Shown here: one piece after another, positions 43,393-52,943 of the stretch
Layout of the letters: each line of letters begins with the position of its first letter
Numbering within the stretch: the stretch's first letter is position 1
Assembly (NCBI RefSeq): GCF_008801925.2
Contig: NZ_CP062804.1
Location: 310,001-374,000 of the forward strand
Direction of reading: 5' to 3'
Length of the DNA stretch: 64,000 bases
Origin: Cupriavidus basilensis
GTDB lineage: Bacteria > Pseudomonadota > Gammaproteobacteria > Burkholderiales > Burkholderiaceae
Made by a program: the position numbers and the translations under genes
Notes under the pieces: model-generated
The model's input: the letters and a program-made list of their open reading frames with translations, nothing else
What the model was told of the DNA's origin: nothing
The model's database searches: none

Positions 43393-44505
43393 ATGCCTGT
43401 CACCGCTACCCATGCATTCACCCCGCTCGCGGGCATCCGCGTGCTCGATTTCTCGCACGTCATCGCGGGTCCCTTCGCCACCTTCCTGCTGGCGCAGCTC
43501 GGGGCCGACGTGACCAAGGTGGAAAACGCCAATGGCGGCGATGTCATGCGCCGCGCCGGACGGGGCCGCGAGGGCTTCGTCGCGCTCAACGCTGGCAAGT
43601 CGTCGCTTGCCCTCGACCTTGGCACCGAGCAAGGGCGCCAGCATGCGCTGGAGCTCGCCGCCACCTGCGATGTCTTCGTCGACAACCTTCGCCCGGGCGT
43701 GCTGGAGCGCTTCGGGCTCGGCTTCGAGGCCGTGCTGGCGCTGAACCCGCGCGTGGTCTATTGCAGCATCTCCGGCTTTGGGCGCGGCGCGCCGGCATGG
43801 CGCGGCCGGCCCGCTTATGACCACGTGGTGCAGGCCGCCACCGGCATGGCCTACATGGCGGGCAACGAGGGCGACCCGCCCATCAAGACGGGGTTCCCGG
43901 TCATCGACTCCGCCACGGGGCTGCTCGCCGCCTTCGCCATCCTGGCGGGCGTGCGCGACAGCGAGCGCACCGGGCGCGGCATGCTGCTCGATATCTCCAT
44001 GGCCAGCGCCGGCATGCAGCTGATGTACCCCATGGCCTGCGACGCGCTCACACGCGGGGCCACGCCGCCCCGGCAGGGCAACCAGGGCTACTCCGGCAGC
44101 CCCTCCGCCGATTTCTTCCGCACGCGCGACGGCTGGCTGGCCATCGGCGCGAACACGCCAGGCCAGTTGCTGGCATTGCTCGAAGCGCTGGGCCTTGGCC
44201 ATCTTGCGCGGGACCCCGCCTTGTTCAATCCGCCGCTGGAACGCAGCGGCCTGCCTGCCTTTGTGCGCTCGCTCGATCCGGGGGCGCTCAAGGAGGCGCT
44301 AGCCGCCGCGCTGGCCGATGGCCTGGCCACCGAGCTGGAAGCGCGGCTTAGCGCGTGCGGCATTCCGGCCGCGCGCCTGCGCAACATCGCCGAGTTTGCC
44401 GCCGAATCCCGGGACAACGGCAGCCTGGAAACCATCGAGCTGCGCGATGGCGATGCCGCCGTGGTGTCGCCGGGGCTGGGCTTCCGGGTGCGCACCGGGC
44501 GCTAG
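43393..44505 (+). CDS. Family III CoA-transferase (CaiB/BaiF)
   Basis: A 370-residue enzyme that moves CoA between acids. It has the family start LAGIRVLDFSHVIAGPFATF, then LGADVTKVEN, LALDLGTEQGR, and the catalytic Asp expected in DVFVDNLRPGVLERFGL. The CoA-site GRPAYDHVVQAATGMA is clear. It starts 8 bases after the Bug gene, so both are co-transcribed under the divergent LysR protein. The acid substrate is not known. Confidence 0.9.
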   Translation: MPVTATHAFTPLAGIRVLDFSHVIAGPFATFLLAQLGADVTKVENANGGDVMRRAGRGREGFVALNAGKSSLALDLGTEQGRQHALELAATCDVFVDNLRPGVLERFGLGFEAVLALNPRVVYCSISGFGRGAPAWRGRPAYDHVVQAATGMAYMAGNEGDPPIKTGFPVIDSATGLLAAFAILAGVRDSERTGRGMLLDISMASAGMQLMYPMACDALTRGATPPRQGNQGYSGSPSADFFRTRDGWLAIGANTPGQLLALLEALGLGHLARDPALFNPPLERSGLPAFVRSLDPGALKEALAAALADGLATELEARLSACGIPAARLRNIAEFAAESRDNGSLETIELRDGDAAVVSPGLGFRVRTGR

Positions 44506-44550
44506 GCCGGGCCGCTTGGCGGCAACCGTGCGTTACCGGTCTCGACCCTC

Positions 44551-44587
44551 GGGATGAACGGGCATCACGACCCGTTCATCCCTTTTT
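44551..44587 (+). terminator. Rho-independent terminator after the CoA-transferase gene
   Basis: A perfect 12-bp stem (GGGATGAACGGG against CCCGTTCATCCC) with an 8-base loop, followed by TTTTT, 46 bases after the stop. It closes the Bug/CoA-transferase operon. Confidence 0.9.
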
Positions 44588-44701
44588 CACAATGCGAGAT
44601 CGTGCGCTATTAGGCTGGCGGGTGGCCGATCCGTTTACCTACACTCCGCTAATCGTGTGGATCAGGCTAACTGACGTAGTCCACAGGCGGGGGGATGGAA
44701 G

Positions 44702-46303
44702 ATGCGATTGACCATGGCGAAGGCGGGCTTTGCGGGCTTGACGTGTCTGGCGCTGAGCGCGGGGGCTTACGCGCAATCGGCGAGTTCTTGCAGCGGGGGC
44801 AGTTGCAACAACAACTACAACAGTAGTCGCGGCCAGCTTCTCGATCACAAGACCACGCTGCGCCTGAGCGCGGCCGCGCTGGCCAGCGTTCTCAATGCGA
44901 GCGATTCAGGCCGGCAGCTATTGCAGATCGCCGGCACCCCTGCTTGCGACCTGGAGATCGTCTATTTCCGCTACCGCACCATCGGCGGCGCCAATGAGCC
45001 CACCACCGCGAGCGGCGCGCTGATGATTCCAAGCGGCGGGCGCGCATGCAGTGGGCCACGCCCGGCGTTGATGTACGCGCATGGCACCACCACCTACCGC
45101 AAATACAACCTTGCGGACCTGACGCAGAAGGACCCGGGCAATGGCGATGGCGCCTCGGAGGGCATCAGCGTGGCGGCCATGTATGCCGCGCAGGGCTATA
45201 TCGTGGTGGCGAGCAACTATGCGGGTTACGCCGGCTCCGAGCTTTCCTATCATCCCTACCTGAATGCCCAGCAGCAATCGGCGGACATGATCGACTCGCT
45301 GCGGGCCGCGCGGGTTGCGCTGGCCCGGGCGGACTCGGGCAAGGCGGCGCGGGAGAATGGCAAGCTCTTTATCACCGGATATTCGCAGGGCGGCCACGTT
45401 GCCATGGCCACGCATCGCGCGCTGCAGGCGGCGGGCATCAACGTGACGGCGGCTTCCACGGGTTCGGGGCCCTATGCCATGGCGGCCACCGGGGACGCGC
45501 TGGTCGCGGGTGAGGTGGATCTGGGTTCCACCATCTTCACGACGTTGGTGGCGACCAGCTACCAGAACGCCTACGGCAACATTTACCGCAGGCCGGGCGA
45601 CCTGTTTGAGCCAACCTACGCGCGTGGCATCGAGGATCTCTTGCCGAGCCTGACACCAATCGACACGCTGATCGGCAACGGAAAATTGCCCGCCACGGCG
45701 CTCTTCAATCCTTATCCGCCGGCAGCGCAGTTTGCCTCGCTGACGCCGCCCACTTCGCCCCCGCTGGCGCCGCCTGAGCTGACGCCGATCTTTGCCCTCG
45801 GGTTTGGCAAAGGCAACCTGGTGCGCAACAGCTTCCGCCTCGGCTTGCTGGAAGACGCGCTGGTCAATCCGGATGGCGCGTTCCCGTACACCACGGTGGC
45901 GATGGCGCCGGCGGCGAACCCGGTTGCGCCGCTGCGCCAGGCGTTCAAGCGCAATGACTTGCGCAACTGGATCCCGCGTGCCCCGGTGCAGCTGTGCGGC
46001 GGTCGCTTCGATCCGACGGTGTTCTTCTTCAACGCGACCGTGCAGCAGGCTTACTGGCGCAACGCCAAGGTGCCGGCGGGGCTGACTTCGGTGCTGGATG
46101 TGGATGCGCCGGTGGCCGGGCCCGCCGATCCGTATGCCCAGATCAAGCAGGGCTTTGCGCTGGCCAAGGCTACGCTGGCCGCGCAGGCCGTGGCGGCGGG
46201 CGCGACCGATGGCGGTGCGTCGGCGGTGATCGAGGCCTACCACGGGAGCCTGGTGGCGCCGTTCTGCATGGTCGCCGCGCGCGGGTTCTTCGGGAATTTC
46301 TGA
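44702..46303 (+). CDS. Secreted alpha/beta hydrolase (secretory lipase-like)
   Basis: A 533-residue exported hydrolase with signal peptide (cut near AYA-QS). The start of the mature part has Ser/Asn/Cys-rich CSGGSCNNNYNSS. The lipase core has YAHGTTTYR (oxyanion region), YIVVASNYAGYAGSE and the nucleophile elbow GYSQGGH. A Pro-rich segment lies near residue 350. The length and pattern recall fungal-type secretory lipases and similar bacterial esterases. Monocistronic between two terminators. Confidence 0.85.
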   Translation: MRLTMAKAGFAGLTCLALSAGAYAQSASSCSGGSCNNNYNSSRGQLLDHKTTLRLSAAALASVLNASDSGRQLLQIAGTPACDLEIVYFRYRTIGGANEPTTASGALMIPSGGRACSGPRPALMYAHGTTTYRKYNLADLTQKDPGNGDGASEGISVAAMYAAQGYIVVASNYAGYAGSELSYHPYLNAQQQSADMIDSLRAARVALARADSGKAARENGKLFITGYSQGGHVAMATHRALQAAGINVTAASTGSGPYAMAATGDALVAGEVDLGSTIFTTLVATSYQNAYGNIYRRPGDLFEPTYARGIEDLLPSLTPIDTLIGNGKLPATALFNPYPPAAQFASLTPPTSPPLAPPELTPIFALGFGKGNLVRNSFRLGLLEDALVNPDGAFPYTTVAMAPAANPVAPLRQAFKRNDLRNWIPRAPVQLCGGRFDPTVFFFNATVQQAYWRNAKVPAGLTSVLDVDAPVAGPADPYAQIKQGFALAKATLAAQAVAAGATDGGASAVIEAYHGSLVAPFCMVAARGFFGNF

Positions 46304-46326
46304 GCAAAGCGGCGCGGAAAGGAAAG

Positions 46327-46360
46327 CGGCCAGTCATTGCGCATGACTGGCCGTTTTTTT
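46327..46360. terminator. Rho-independent terminator between convergent genes
   Basis: A perfect 11-bp stem (CGGCCAGTCAT against ATGACTGGCCG), 5-base loop and seven T residues on the plus strand, 24 bases after the hydrolase stop and before the convergent MFS gene. Confidence 0.92.
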
Positions 46361-46372
46361 GTCGTGGCCGGG

Positions 46373-47719
46373 TCAGTCGCGGGCTTCCATCTTGCGATTG
46401 ATCCACAGCGCTAGCAACGTGCATGCCACGCCGGACAGCAGGTAGCCGCTAACGGCGAACAAGCCGAACTCCGCCGACAGTCCCAACGCCACCAGCGGCG
46501 CAAAGGCGGCGCCGAACAGCCACGCAAAATCGGACGTCAGCGCCGCGCCGGTATAGCGAAAGCGCGATCCGAAGTTCGCCGTGACAGTGCCCGCGGCCTG
46601 CCCGTACGACAAGCCCAGCAGGCCGAAGCCGATCAGGATGAACAGGTCTTGCCGCGCCGGAGTGCCGTTCATCAGGTACGGCGCCAACAGGCCGAAGATG
46701 CCGATCAGGACTGCCATCAGCGCCAGCGTGGTGCGCCGCCCGATGCGGTCGGCGATCCAGCCGGAGGCGATGGTGGCCGCCATGGCGATCCCCGCGCCGA
46801 TGATCTGGATGATCAGCACGTCATTGATGTCCTGCGTGGCGTGCAGCGCGACCCACGACAGCGGGAACACCGTGACCAGGTGGAACAGCGCGTAGCTGGC
46901 CAGCGCGGCGAAGGCGCCGATGAACAGGTTGTAGCCCTGGGCGCGCAGTATCAGCACCGGGCTGATCGGCTCCAGCTCGCCTTCTTCCAGCAGTTGCGTG
47001 TACTCCTGGGTCACCACCAGCCGCAGGCGCGCGAACAGCGCGACCACGTTGATGGCGAACGCCACGTAGAACGGATAGCGCCAGCCCCAGTCAAGGAACT
47101 CGTCGAAATCCAGGTTGGCGCGCAGGTAGAGGAACAGCGAGCCGGCAAGGAGAAAGCCGATTGGCGCGCCGAGCTGTCCCAGCATCGAGTACCAGCCGCG
47201 GCGGTGCGCCGGGGCGTTCAGTGCCAGCAGCGATGGCAGCCCGTCCCATGAGCCGCCCAGCGCAATGCCCTGCAGGATGCGCAGCGCCGCCAGGATGACG
47301 ATGGCGTGGTTGCCGAGCGCATCGTATCCCGGCAGGAACGCCATGCCCGCCGTGGCGGTGCCCAGCAGGAACAACGCGGCCGTCAGCTTGATGCTGCGTC
47401 CCCAGCGGTGCTGGATCGCCATGAACAAGGTGGTCCCGAACGGCCTGGCGATGAAAGCGAAGGAGAAGATCGTGAAGGAGAGCAGCAGCCCTTCCAGCTG
47501 CCTGACGAACGGGAAGAACACGCTGGGGAAGACCAGCACCGAGGCGATGCCGTAGACGAAGAAGTCGAAATACTCGGACGCTCGCCCGATGACGACGCCG
47601 GCGGCGATCTCGGCTGGCGCCACCCGCGCCCGGTGCGCCGCGTCTTGCGCGGGCGTGGGGGAAGACGGTGACGGCTGGTGCTGGTGCGCAACGCCGCTGC
47701 TGCTGCTGCTACTGGACAT
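46373..47719 (-). CDS. MFS transporter, metabolite:H+ symporter-like
   Basis: A 448-residue transporter with 12 predicted helices. An N-terminal cytoplasmic tail is Ser/His/Pro-rich with a run of Ser. The motifs GRASEYFDFFVYG, RPFGTTLFMAIQHRWGRS and the second-half ADRIGRRTTL place it among the metabolite/H+ symporters (sugar-porter-like ProP/ShiA branch). The ATG at 47719 has AGAGGG in front. It is divergent from cyoA. The substrate is unknown. Confidence 0.87.
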   Translation of the reverse strand: MSSSSSSSGVAHQHQPSPSSPTPAQDAAHRARVAPAEIAAGVVIGRASEYFDFFVYGIASVLVFPSVFFPFVRQLEGLLLSFTIFSFAFIARPFGTTLFMAIQHRWGRSIKLTAALFLLGTATAGMAFLPGYDALGNHAIVILAALRILQGIALGGSWDGLPSLLALNAPAHRRGWYSMLGQLGAPIGFLLAGSLFLYLRANLDFDEFLDWGWRYPFYVAFAINVVALFARLRLVVTQEYTQLLEEGELEPISPVLILRAQGYNLFIGAFAALASYALFHLVTVFPLSWVALHATQDINDVLIIQIIGAGIAMAATIASGWIADRIGRRTTLALMAVLIGIFGLLAPYLMNGTPARQDLFILIGFGLLGLSYGQAAGTVTANFGSRFRYTGAALTSDFAWLFGAAFAPLVALGLSAEFGLFAVSGYLLSGVACTLLALWINRKMEARD

Positions 47720-47866
47720 CGTCAGGCCCTCTCGTCTCTCGTTGTTCGGGGTGGCGTTTTGTGTCACTCCTTTAAGAATGGCACTTCTTTGACTACAGTG
47801 CCATAGGAAATGTTGAGTTTCCGCGGCCAGCCCACCGGCGTAGTTCCAACGATCACTTCCACGGCT

Positions 47867-48946
47867 ATGCAATTTCGCATTCGGATAGTGCCATCCCGCT
47901 ACGCGACGCGCGGATGTCTGTTGTTTGCTGCCATCCTGCTGCTGACGGGCTGCAATGCTGTCTTGCTAGCCCCGGCCGGGGATCTCGCGATCCGGCAGCG
48001 TGATCTAATCATCATTTCAACCGGGCTGATGCTATTGATCATCGTGCCGGTGATTGCACTGACGCTGCTCTTCGCCTGGCGCTACCGCGAGGCCAACAGG
48101 GCGGCCATCTACGAGCCCGACTGGGACCACTCCACCTTGCTGGAGCTGGTGATCTGGGCCGCGCCGCTGTTGATCATCATCGCCCTGGGCGCGCTGACCT
48201 GGGTCAGCACGCACAAGCTCGATCCTTACCAGTCCTTGAGCCGTATCGACGCCGAGCGCCCGGTGCCCATGGGCATGGAGCCACTCACCGTGGAGGTGGT
48301 GGCGCTGGACTGGAAGTGGCTTTTCTTCTACCCCGAGCAGGGCATCGCCACCGTCAACGAACTGGCGGCGCCGGTGGATCAGCCGATCCGCTTCAAGATC
48401 ACGGCGTCCACCGTGATGAACTCCTTCTTCATCCCAGCGCTGGCGGGGCAGGTCTATGCCATGCCGGGCATGGAGACCAAGCTGCACGCGGTGATCAACC
48501 AGCCGGGTGTCTACCAGGGTTTTTCCGCCAACTACAGCGGCGCGGGCTTCTCCGGCATGCGTTTCAAGTTCCATGGCATGAGCGCCGAGGAATTCGCGCG
48601 CTGGGTCCAGCAAGCCAAGGCCGGCGGCGGGGCCCTGACGCGCGACGCTTACCTGCAGCTCGAGCAACCCAGCGAGCTGGAGCCGGTGAGGCGCTACGCC
48701 AGCGTGGCGTCGGGCTTGTACGACGCGATCCTGAACCGCTGCGTGCAAGCCAACCAGCCTTGTATCAAGGACATGGCCATGAGTGCGAGGCAGGGCCAGG
48801 GCAAGGACAAGCCGCGGGCCTTCAACGTGGCGGCACTCGAACGCGGCGCCGCTGGCGCGAGCCTGGGCGCCATCTGCACGGCAGGCGACCCTGCCGGCAT
48901 TGGCAACGGCCCCCGCGTGGCGTCCGCCAGGACGTTGCCGCAATGA
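47867..48946 (+). CDS. cyoA: Cytochrome bo-type quinol oxidase subunit II
   Basis: Subunit II of a haem-copper quinol oxidase. From the chosen ATG it has 359 residues with a lipoprotein signal (lipobox LLTGC), two membrane helices (about residues 47-70 and 88-110) and a cupredoxin-like periplasmic domain. The segment VVALDWKWLFFYPEQGIATVNE is typical of CyoA, and the CuA ligands of cytochrome c oxidases are absent. An earlier ATG at 47810 is possible but has AGGA too close. The C-terminal tail beyond residue 280 is longer and low in conservation. Confidence 0.9.
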   Translation: MQFRIRIVPSRYATRGCLLFAAILLLTGCNAVLLAPAGDLAIRQRDLIIISTGLMLLIIVPVIALTLLFAWRYREANRAAIYEPDWDHSTLLELVIWAAPLLIIIALGALTWVSTHKLDPYQSLSRIDAERPVPMGMEPLTVEVVALDWKWLFFYPEQGIATVNELAAPVDQPIRFKITASTVMNSFFIPALAGQVYAMPGMETKLHAVINQPGVYQGFSANYSGAGFSGMRFKFHGMSAEEFARWVQQAKAGGGALTRDAYLQLEQPSELEPVRRYASVASGLYDAILNRCVQANQPCIKDMAMSARQGQGKDKPRAFNVAALERGAAGASLGAICTAGDPAGIGNGPRVASARTLPQ

Positions 48947-49037
48947 CATTGCCCGATGACTTTGTCCAATGATGTCGCAACAATGACCCGCTGCTCCCCG
49001 ACTCCTGAAACAACGCCCTTGCGGCCCTGGTGACACA

Positions 49038-51041
49038 ATGCCCGAGCACCTCGACCTGACGCAACTGGTATTCGGCCGCCTCACCTGGGAGGCAATTCCC
49101 TATCATGAGCCCATCCTGCTGGCGACCTTCGCGGTCGTCGCGATCGGGGGGCTGGCGCTGGTTGGCGCGCTGACCTACCTGCGAGCGTGGGGCTACCTCT
49201 GGCGCGAGTGGTTCACCAGCATCGACCACAAGAAGATCGGCATCATGTATGTCGTGCTGGGCATCGTCATGCTGCTGCGCGGCTTTGCCGATGCGGTCAT
49301 GATGCGGCTGCAGCAATCGGTCTCCTTCGGCGATTCGCTGGGCTACCTGCCGCCGCACCACTATGACCAGATCTTCACCGCGCACGGCGTGATCATGATC
49401 TTCTTCGTGGCCATGCCGCTGGTCACCGGACTCATGAACTTTGTCGTGCCGTTGCAGATCGGCGCGCGCGACGTTGCCTTTCCCTTTCTCAACAACTTCA
49501 GCTTCTGGATGACGGTTGGCGGCGCCGTGCTGGTGATGATGTCGCTGTTCGTCGGCGAGTTCGCGCGTACCGGGTGGCTGGCGTATCCACCGCTGTCGGG
49601 CGTGCTGCAGAGTCCGGACGTGGGCGTGGACTATTACATCTGGTCCTTGCAGGTCGCCGGGCTGGGCACGTTGTTATCGGGCATCAACCTGCTCGTGACC
49701 ATCGTCAAGATGCGCGCGCCCGGCATGACCATGATGAAGATGCCGGTGTTTACCTGGACCGCACTGTGCACCAACGTGCTGATCATCGCCGCCTTTCCGG
49801 TGCTCACCGCCGTGCTGGCCCTGCTGGCGCTGGACCGCTATGCGGGCACCAACTTCTTCACCAACGATCTTGGCGGCAACGCCATGATGTACGTGAACCT
49901 GATCTGGATCTGGGGTCACCCGGAGGTGTACATCCTGGTGCTGCCCGCGTTCGGCATCTTCTCGGAAGTGGTTTCCACGTTCTGCCGCAAGCGCTTGTTC
50001 GGCTATGCGTCGATGGTGTACGCCACGGTGGTGATCACGGTGCTCTCCTACCTGGTCTGGCTGCACCATTTCTTCACCATGGGCTCGGGCGCCAGCGTCA
50101 ATTCGTTCTTCGGCATCACCACCATGATCATTTCGATCCCGACCGGGGCCAAGATGTTCAACTGGCTGTTCACCATGTACCACGGGCGTATCCGCTTCGA
50201 GGTGCCGATGCTCTGGACCATCGGCTTCATGGTCACCTTCGTGATCGGCGGCATGACCGGCGTGCTGCTCGCCGTGCCGCCAGCGGATTTTTCCTTGCAC
50301 AACAGTCTCTTCCTGATTGCGCACTTCCATAACGTGATCATTGGCGGCGTGCTGTTCGGGTTGATGGCCGGCATCACCTACTGGTTTCCCAAGGCCTTCG
50401 GCTACCGGCTGGATCCGTTCTGGGGCAAGTGCTCGTTCTGGTTCTGGCTGGTTGGCTTCTACATTGCCTTCATGCCGCTCTATGTGCTCGGGCTGATGGG
50501 CGTGACCCGCCGCATGAGCCACTTCGAGGACGCGTCCCTGCAGATCTGGTTCCAGCTGGCGGCATTCGGCGCGTTCCTGATCGCGCTAGGCATTGGCTGC
50601 TTCCTGATCCAGCTGGTGGTCAGCTACCGCCGGCGCGAATCCCTGCGCGATACCACGGGCGATCCGTGGGACGGCCGCACGCTGGAGTGGTCCACCTCAT
50701 CGCCGCCGCCGCAGTACAACTTTGCCTTCACTCCGGTCATTCATGACAACGATGCGTGGTGGCAGATGAAAGAGCACCACTACCAGCGGCCACAGCAGGG
50801 CTTTATTCCGATCCACATGCCGAAGAACACCAGCGCGGGCATCATCCTGGCGGGGTTGAGCACCGTGCTCGGCTTCGCCTTGATCTGGCACATGTGGCTG
50901 CTTGTGATCGTGTTCTTCGCTGCCATCCTGATCGTGGCGATCGGCCACACCTTCAACTACAAGCGCGATTTCTACATCCCGGCCGACGACGTCGTGCGCA
51001 CCGAGGCAGAGCGCACGCGCCTGCTTGCCAGCCATGGTTGA
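49038..51041 (+). CDS. cyoB: Cytochrome bo-type quinol oxidase subunit I
   Basis: The catalytic subunit with low-spin haem and the haem-CuB centre. The 667 residues have about 15 membrane helices. The CuB region reads [17 protein letters not shown] (His294 and the cross-linked Tyr), followed by LHHFFT, and the later HFHNVIIGG carries the haem ligands. It overlaps cyoC by eight bases. Confidence 0.96.
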   Translation: MPEHLDLTQLVFGRLTWEAIPYHEPILLATFAVVAIGGLALVGALTYLRAWGYLWREWFTSIDHKKIGIMYVVLGIVMLLRGFADAVMMRLQQSVSFGDSLGYLPPHHYDQIFTAHGVIMIFFVAMPLVTGLMNFVVPLQIGARDVAFPFLNNFSFWMTVGGAVLVMMSLFVGEFARTGWLAYPPLSGVLQSPDVGVDYYIWSLQVAGLGTLLSGINLLVTIVKMRAPGMTMMKMPVFTWTALCTNVLIIAAFPVLTAVLALLALDRYAGTNFFTNDLGGNAMMYVNLIWIWGHPEVYILVLPAFGIFSEVVSTFCRKRLFGYASMVYATVVITVLSYLVWLHHFFTMGSGASVNSFFGITTMIISIPTGAKMFNWLFTMYHGRIRFEVPMLWTIGFMVTFVIGGMTGVLLAVPPADFSLHNSLFLIAHFHNVIIGGVLFGLMAGITYWFPKAFGYRLDPFWGKCSFWFWLVGFYIAFMPLYVLGLMGVTRRMSHFEDASLQIWFQLAAFGAFLIALGIGCFLIQLVVSYRRRESLRDTTGDPWDGRTLEWSTSSPPPQYNFAFTPVIHDNDAWWQMKEHHYQRPQQGFIPIHMPKNTSAGIILAGLSTVLGFALIWHMWLLVIVFFAAILIVAIGHTFNYKRDFYIPADDVVRTEAERTRLLASHG

Positions 51042-51690
51042 TACCACCGCCCCCTACGGCCCCGGCGATGTGCGCATGCCGGACACCCCGCGCCAGAGCG
51101 AGCTAAGCTTCTACGCGACCAGCGAGGTGCATCCGCAGAACGGCACGTTGCTCGGCTTCTGGCTGTACCTGATGAGCGACTGCCTCATCTTCGCCAGCCT
51201 GTTCGCCGTGTACGGCGTGGTGGGGCGGCGCTACGCCGGCGGCCCCACGGGCGCCGAGCTGTTCGAGCTGCCGCTGGTGGCGCTGAACACCACCATGCTG
51301 CTGCTGTCGTCGATCACCTACGGCTTTGCCGTGCTGGAGATGCAGAAGGCGCAGGTGCGCACCACCCTGATCTGGCTCGGCATCACCGGCCTGCTGGGCG
51401 CGGCGTTCATCAGCCTGGAGCTCTACGAGTTCGCGCACCTGGTTCATGACGGCGCGGGGCCGCAGCGCAGCGCGTTCCTGTCCTCGTTCTTCACGCTGGT
51501 GGGCACCCACGGGTTGCACGTGACGGTTGGCATCATCTGGCTCATCACGCTGATGGTGCAGGTGGGGCAGCACGGGCTGATCCCGGAGAACAAGCGCCGC
51601 CTGATGTGCCTGTCCATGTTCTGGCACTTTCTGGACGTGGTCTGGATCGGTGTGTTTACCTTCGTCTACCTGATGGGAGTGCTGCCATGA
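51034..51690 (+). CDS. cyoC: Cytochrome bo-type quinol oxidase subunit III
   Basis: A 218-residue membrane protein with five helices, matching CyoC in [21 protein letters not shown] and [14 protein letters not shown] and the [18 protein letters not shown] end. It begins inside the end of cyoB and overlaps cyoD by ATGA. Confidence 0.95.
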   Translation: MVDTTAPYGPGDVRMPDTPRQSELSFYATSEVHPQNGTLLGFWLYLMSDCLIFASLFAVYGVVGRRYAGGPTGAELFELPLVALNTTMLLLSSITYGFAVLEMQKAQVRTTLIWLGITGLLGAAFISLELYEFAHLVHDGAGPQRSAFLSSFFTLVGTHGLHVTVGIIWLITLMVQVGQHGLIPENKRRLMCLSMFWHFLDVVWIGVFTFVYLMGVLP

Positions 51691-52094
51691 ACGCGCATGA
51701 CAATGCCCTTGCAGGCGATCCCCATGGCCACGGGCATGGCCATGACGACCACGGCCACGATGGCGAGGTCAGCCATAGCACCTTCAAGGGCTACATGACG
51801 GGCTTCGTGCTCGCGGTGGTGCTCACGGCGATCCCGTTCTGGCTGGTGATGGCCAAGGTTTTCGATAAATCCAGCACCACCGCGTTGTTCCTGCTGGGCT
51901 GCGCCGCGGTGCAGATCGTCGTCCACATGATATATTTCCTGCATATGAATGCGAGGTCCGAGGGCGGATGGACCATGCTGGCGTTGATCTTCACGATCGT
52001 GCTGGTGGTCATCGCGCTGAGCGGCTCGCTTTGGGTAATGTTCCACCTCGACCAGAACATGATGCCAATGCACGACATGAAGAACCTGCCTTGA
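51687..52094 (+). CDS. cyoD: Cytochrome bo-type quinol oxidase subunit IV
   Basis: A 135-residue protein with three membrane helices and a His/Asp/Gly-rich N-terminus (HGHGHGHDDHGHD). The HMIYFLHMNA segment is typical of CyoD. The His-rich tail might bind a metal, which is speculation. It overlaps the SURF1 gene by TTGA. Confidence 0.93.
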   Translation: MNAHDNALAGDPHGHGHGHDDHGHDGEVSHSTFKGYMTGFVLAVVLTAIPFWLVMAKVFDKSSTTALFLLGCAAVQIVVHMIYFLHMNARSEGGWTMLALIFTIVLVVIALSGSLWVMFHLDQNMMPMHDMKNLP

Positions 52095-52927
52095 CGGCCC
52101 GGCAGCAGGGCGTAGCCCAATCCAACCCGTCTTCCCGCAAGCGCGCCACTGGCGCGCTTGTGGCGTTTGCCCTGCTCGCCATCGTGGCGGTAGCCGGGCT
52201 GCTCTCGCTGGGTGTCTGGCAAGTTGAACGCCGCGCGTGGAAGCTCGACCTCATCGAACGCGTGAACGCGCGCGTGCATGCTCCCGCCACGGCCGCGCCC
52301 GGCGCGGATCAGTGGCCGCGGCTCACCAAGGCCGCCGACGAGTACCGCCGCGTGCGTCTCACCGGCACCTTCCTGAACGACCGCGAGACCCTGGTGCAGG
52401 CCGTGACGGAGCTGGGTGGCGGCTTCTGGGTGATGACGCCGTTGCGCACGGCGGACGGCAATGTGGTGCTGGTCAACCGCGGCTTTGTACCGCCTGAGCT
52501 GAGCGAGCGCGCCAAGCGCGGCGGGGACGACCCCACCGGCGAGACCACCGTCACCGGCTTGTTGCGCTTTAGCGAGCCCGGCAACGGCTTTCTGCGCACC
52601 AACGATCCGGCGGCCGGGCGCTGGTACGCGCGCGATGTGCCGGCCATTGCCGCCGCGCGCGGCCTGCGCAACGTGGCGCCTTACTTCATCGATGCAGACG
52701 CGGCCGTGCCGCTCGGGGACGCCAGCAAGCGCACCTGGCCGGTGGGCGGGCTGACCGTCATCACGTTCAACAACAACCACCTCGTCTATGCGATCACCTG
52801 GTTTGCGCTGGCGCTGATGTTTGCCGCGGGCGCCGTCTATGCCGGGCGGGAGGCGTACCGCCGTTCGCGGGCCGGCGAGACACAGGATACGCAGGGCGAG
52901 GGCAAGGCGGGACGGCGCACGCCGTAA
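52091..52927 (+). CDS. SURF1-family oxidase assembly protein
   Basis: SURF1 proteins help insert haem into haem-copper oxidases. The 278 residues have two membrane helices (about 22-45 and near 235-258) flanking a periplasmic domain, with LGVWQVERRAWKLDLIERV, then RVRLTGTFLNDRETLVQ and VNRGFVPP. I chose the TTG at 52091, which overlaps the cyoD stop; no ATG fits. No cyoE (haem O synthase) follows, so that gene must lie elsewhere. Confidence 0.9.
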   Translation: MTARQQGVAQSNPSSRKRATGALVAFALLAIVAVAGLLSLGVWQVERRAWKLDLIERVNARVHAPATAAPGADQWPRLTKAADEYRRVRLTGTFLNDRETLVQAVTELGGGFWVMTPLRTADGNVVLVNRGFVPPELSERAKRGGDDPTGETTVTGLLRFSEPGNGFLRTNDPAAGRWYARDVPAIAAARGLRNVAPYFIDADAAVPLGDASKRTWPVGGLTVITFNNNHLVYAITWFALALMFAAGAVYAGREAYRRSRAGETQDTQGEGKAGRRTP

Positions 52928-52943
52928 GCGCGGGTCCCTCGCG

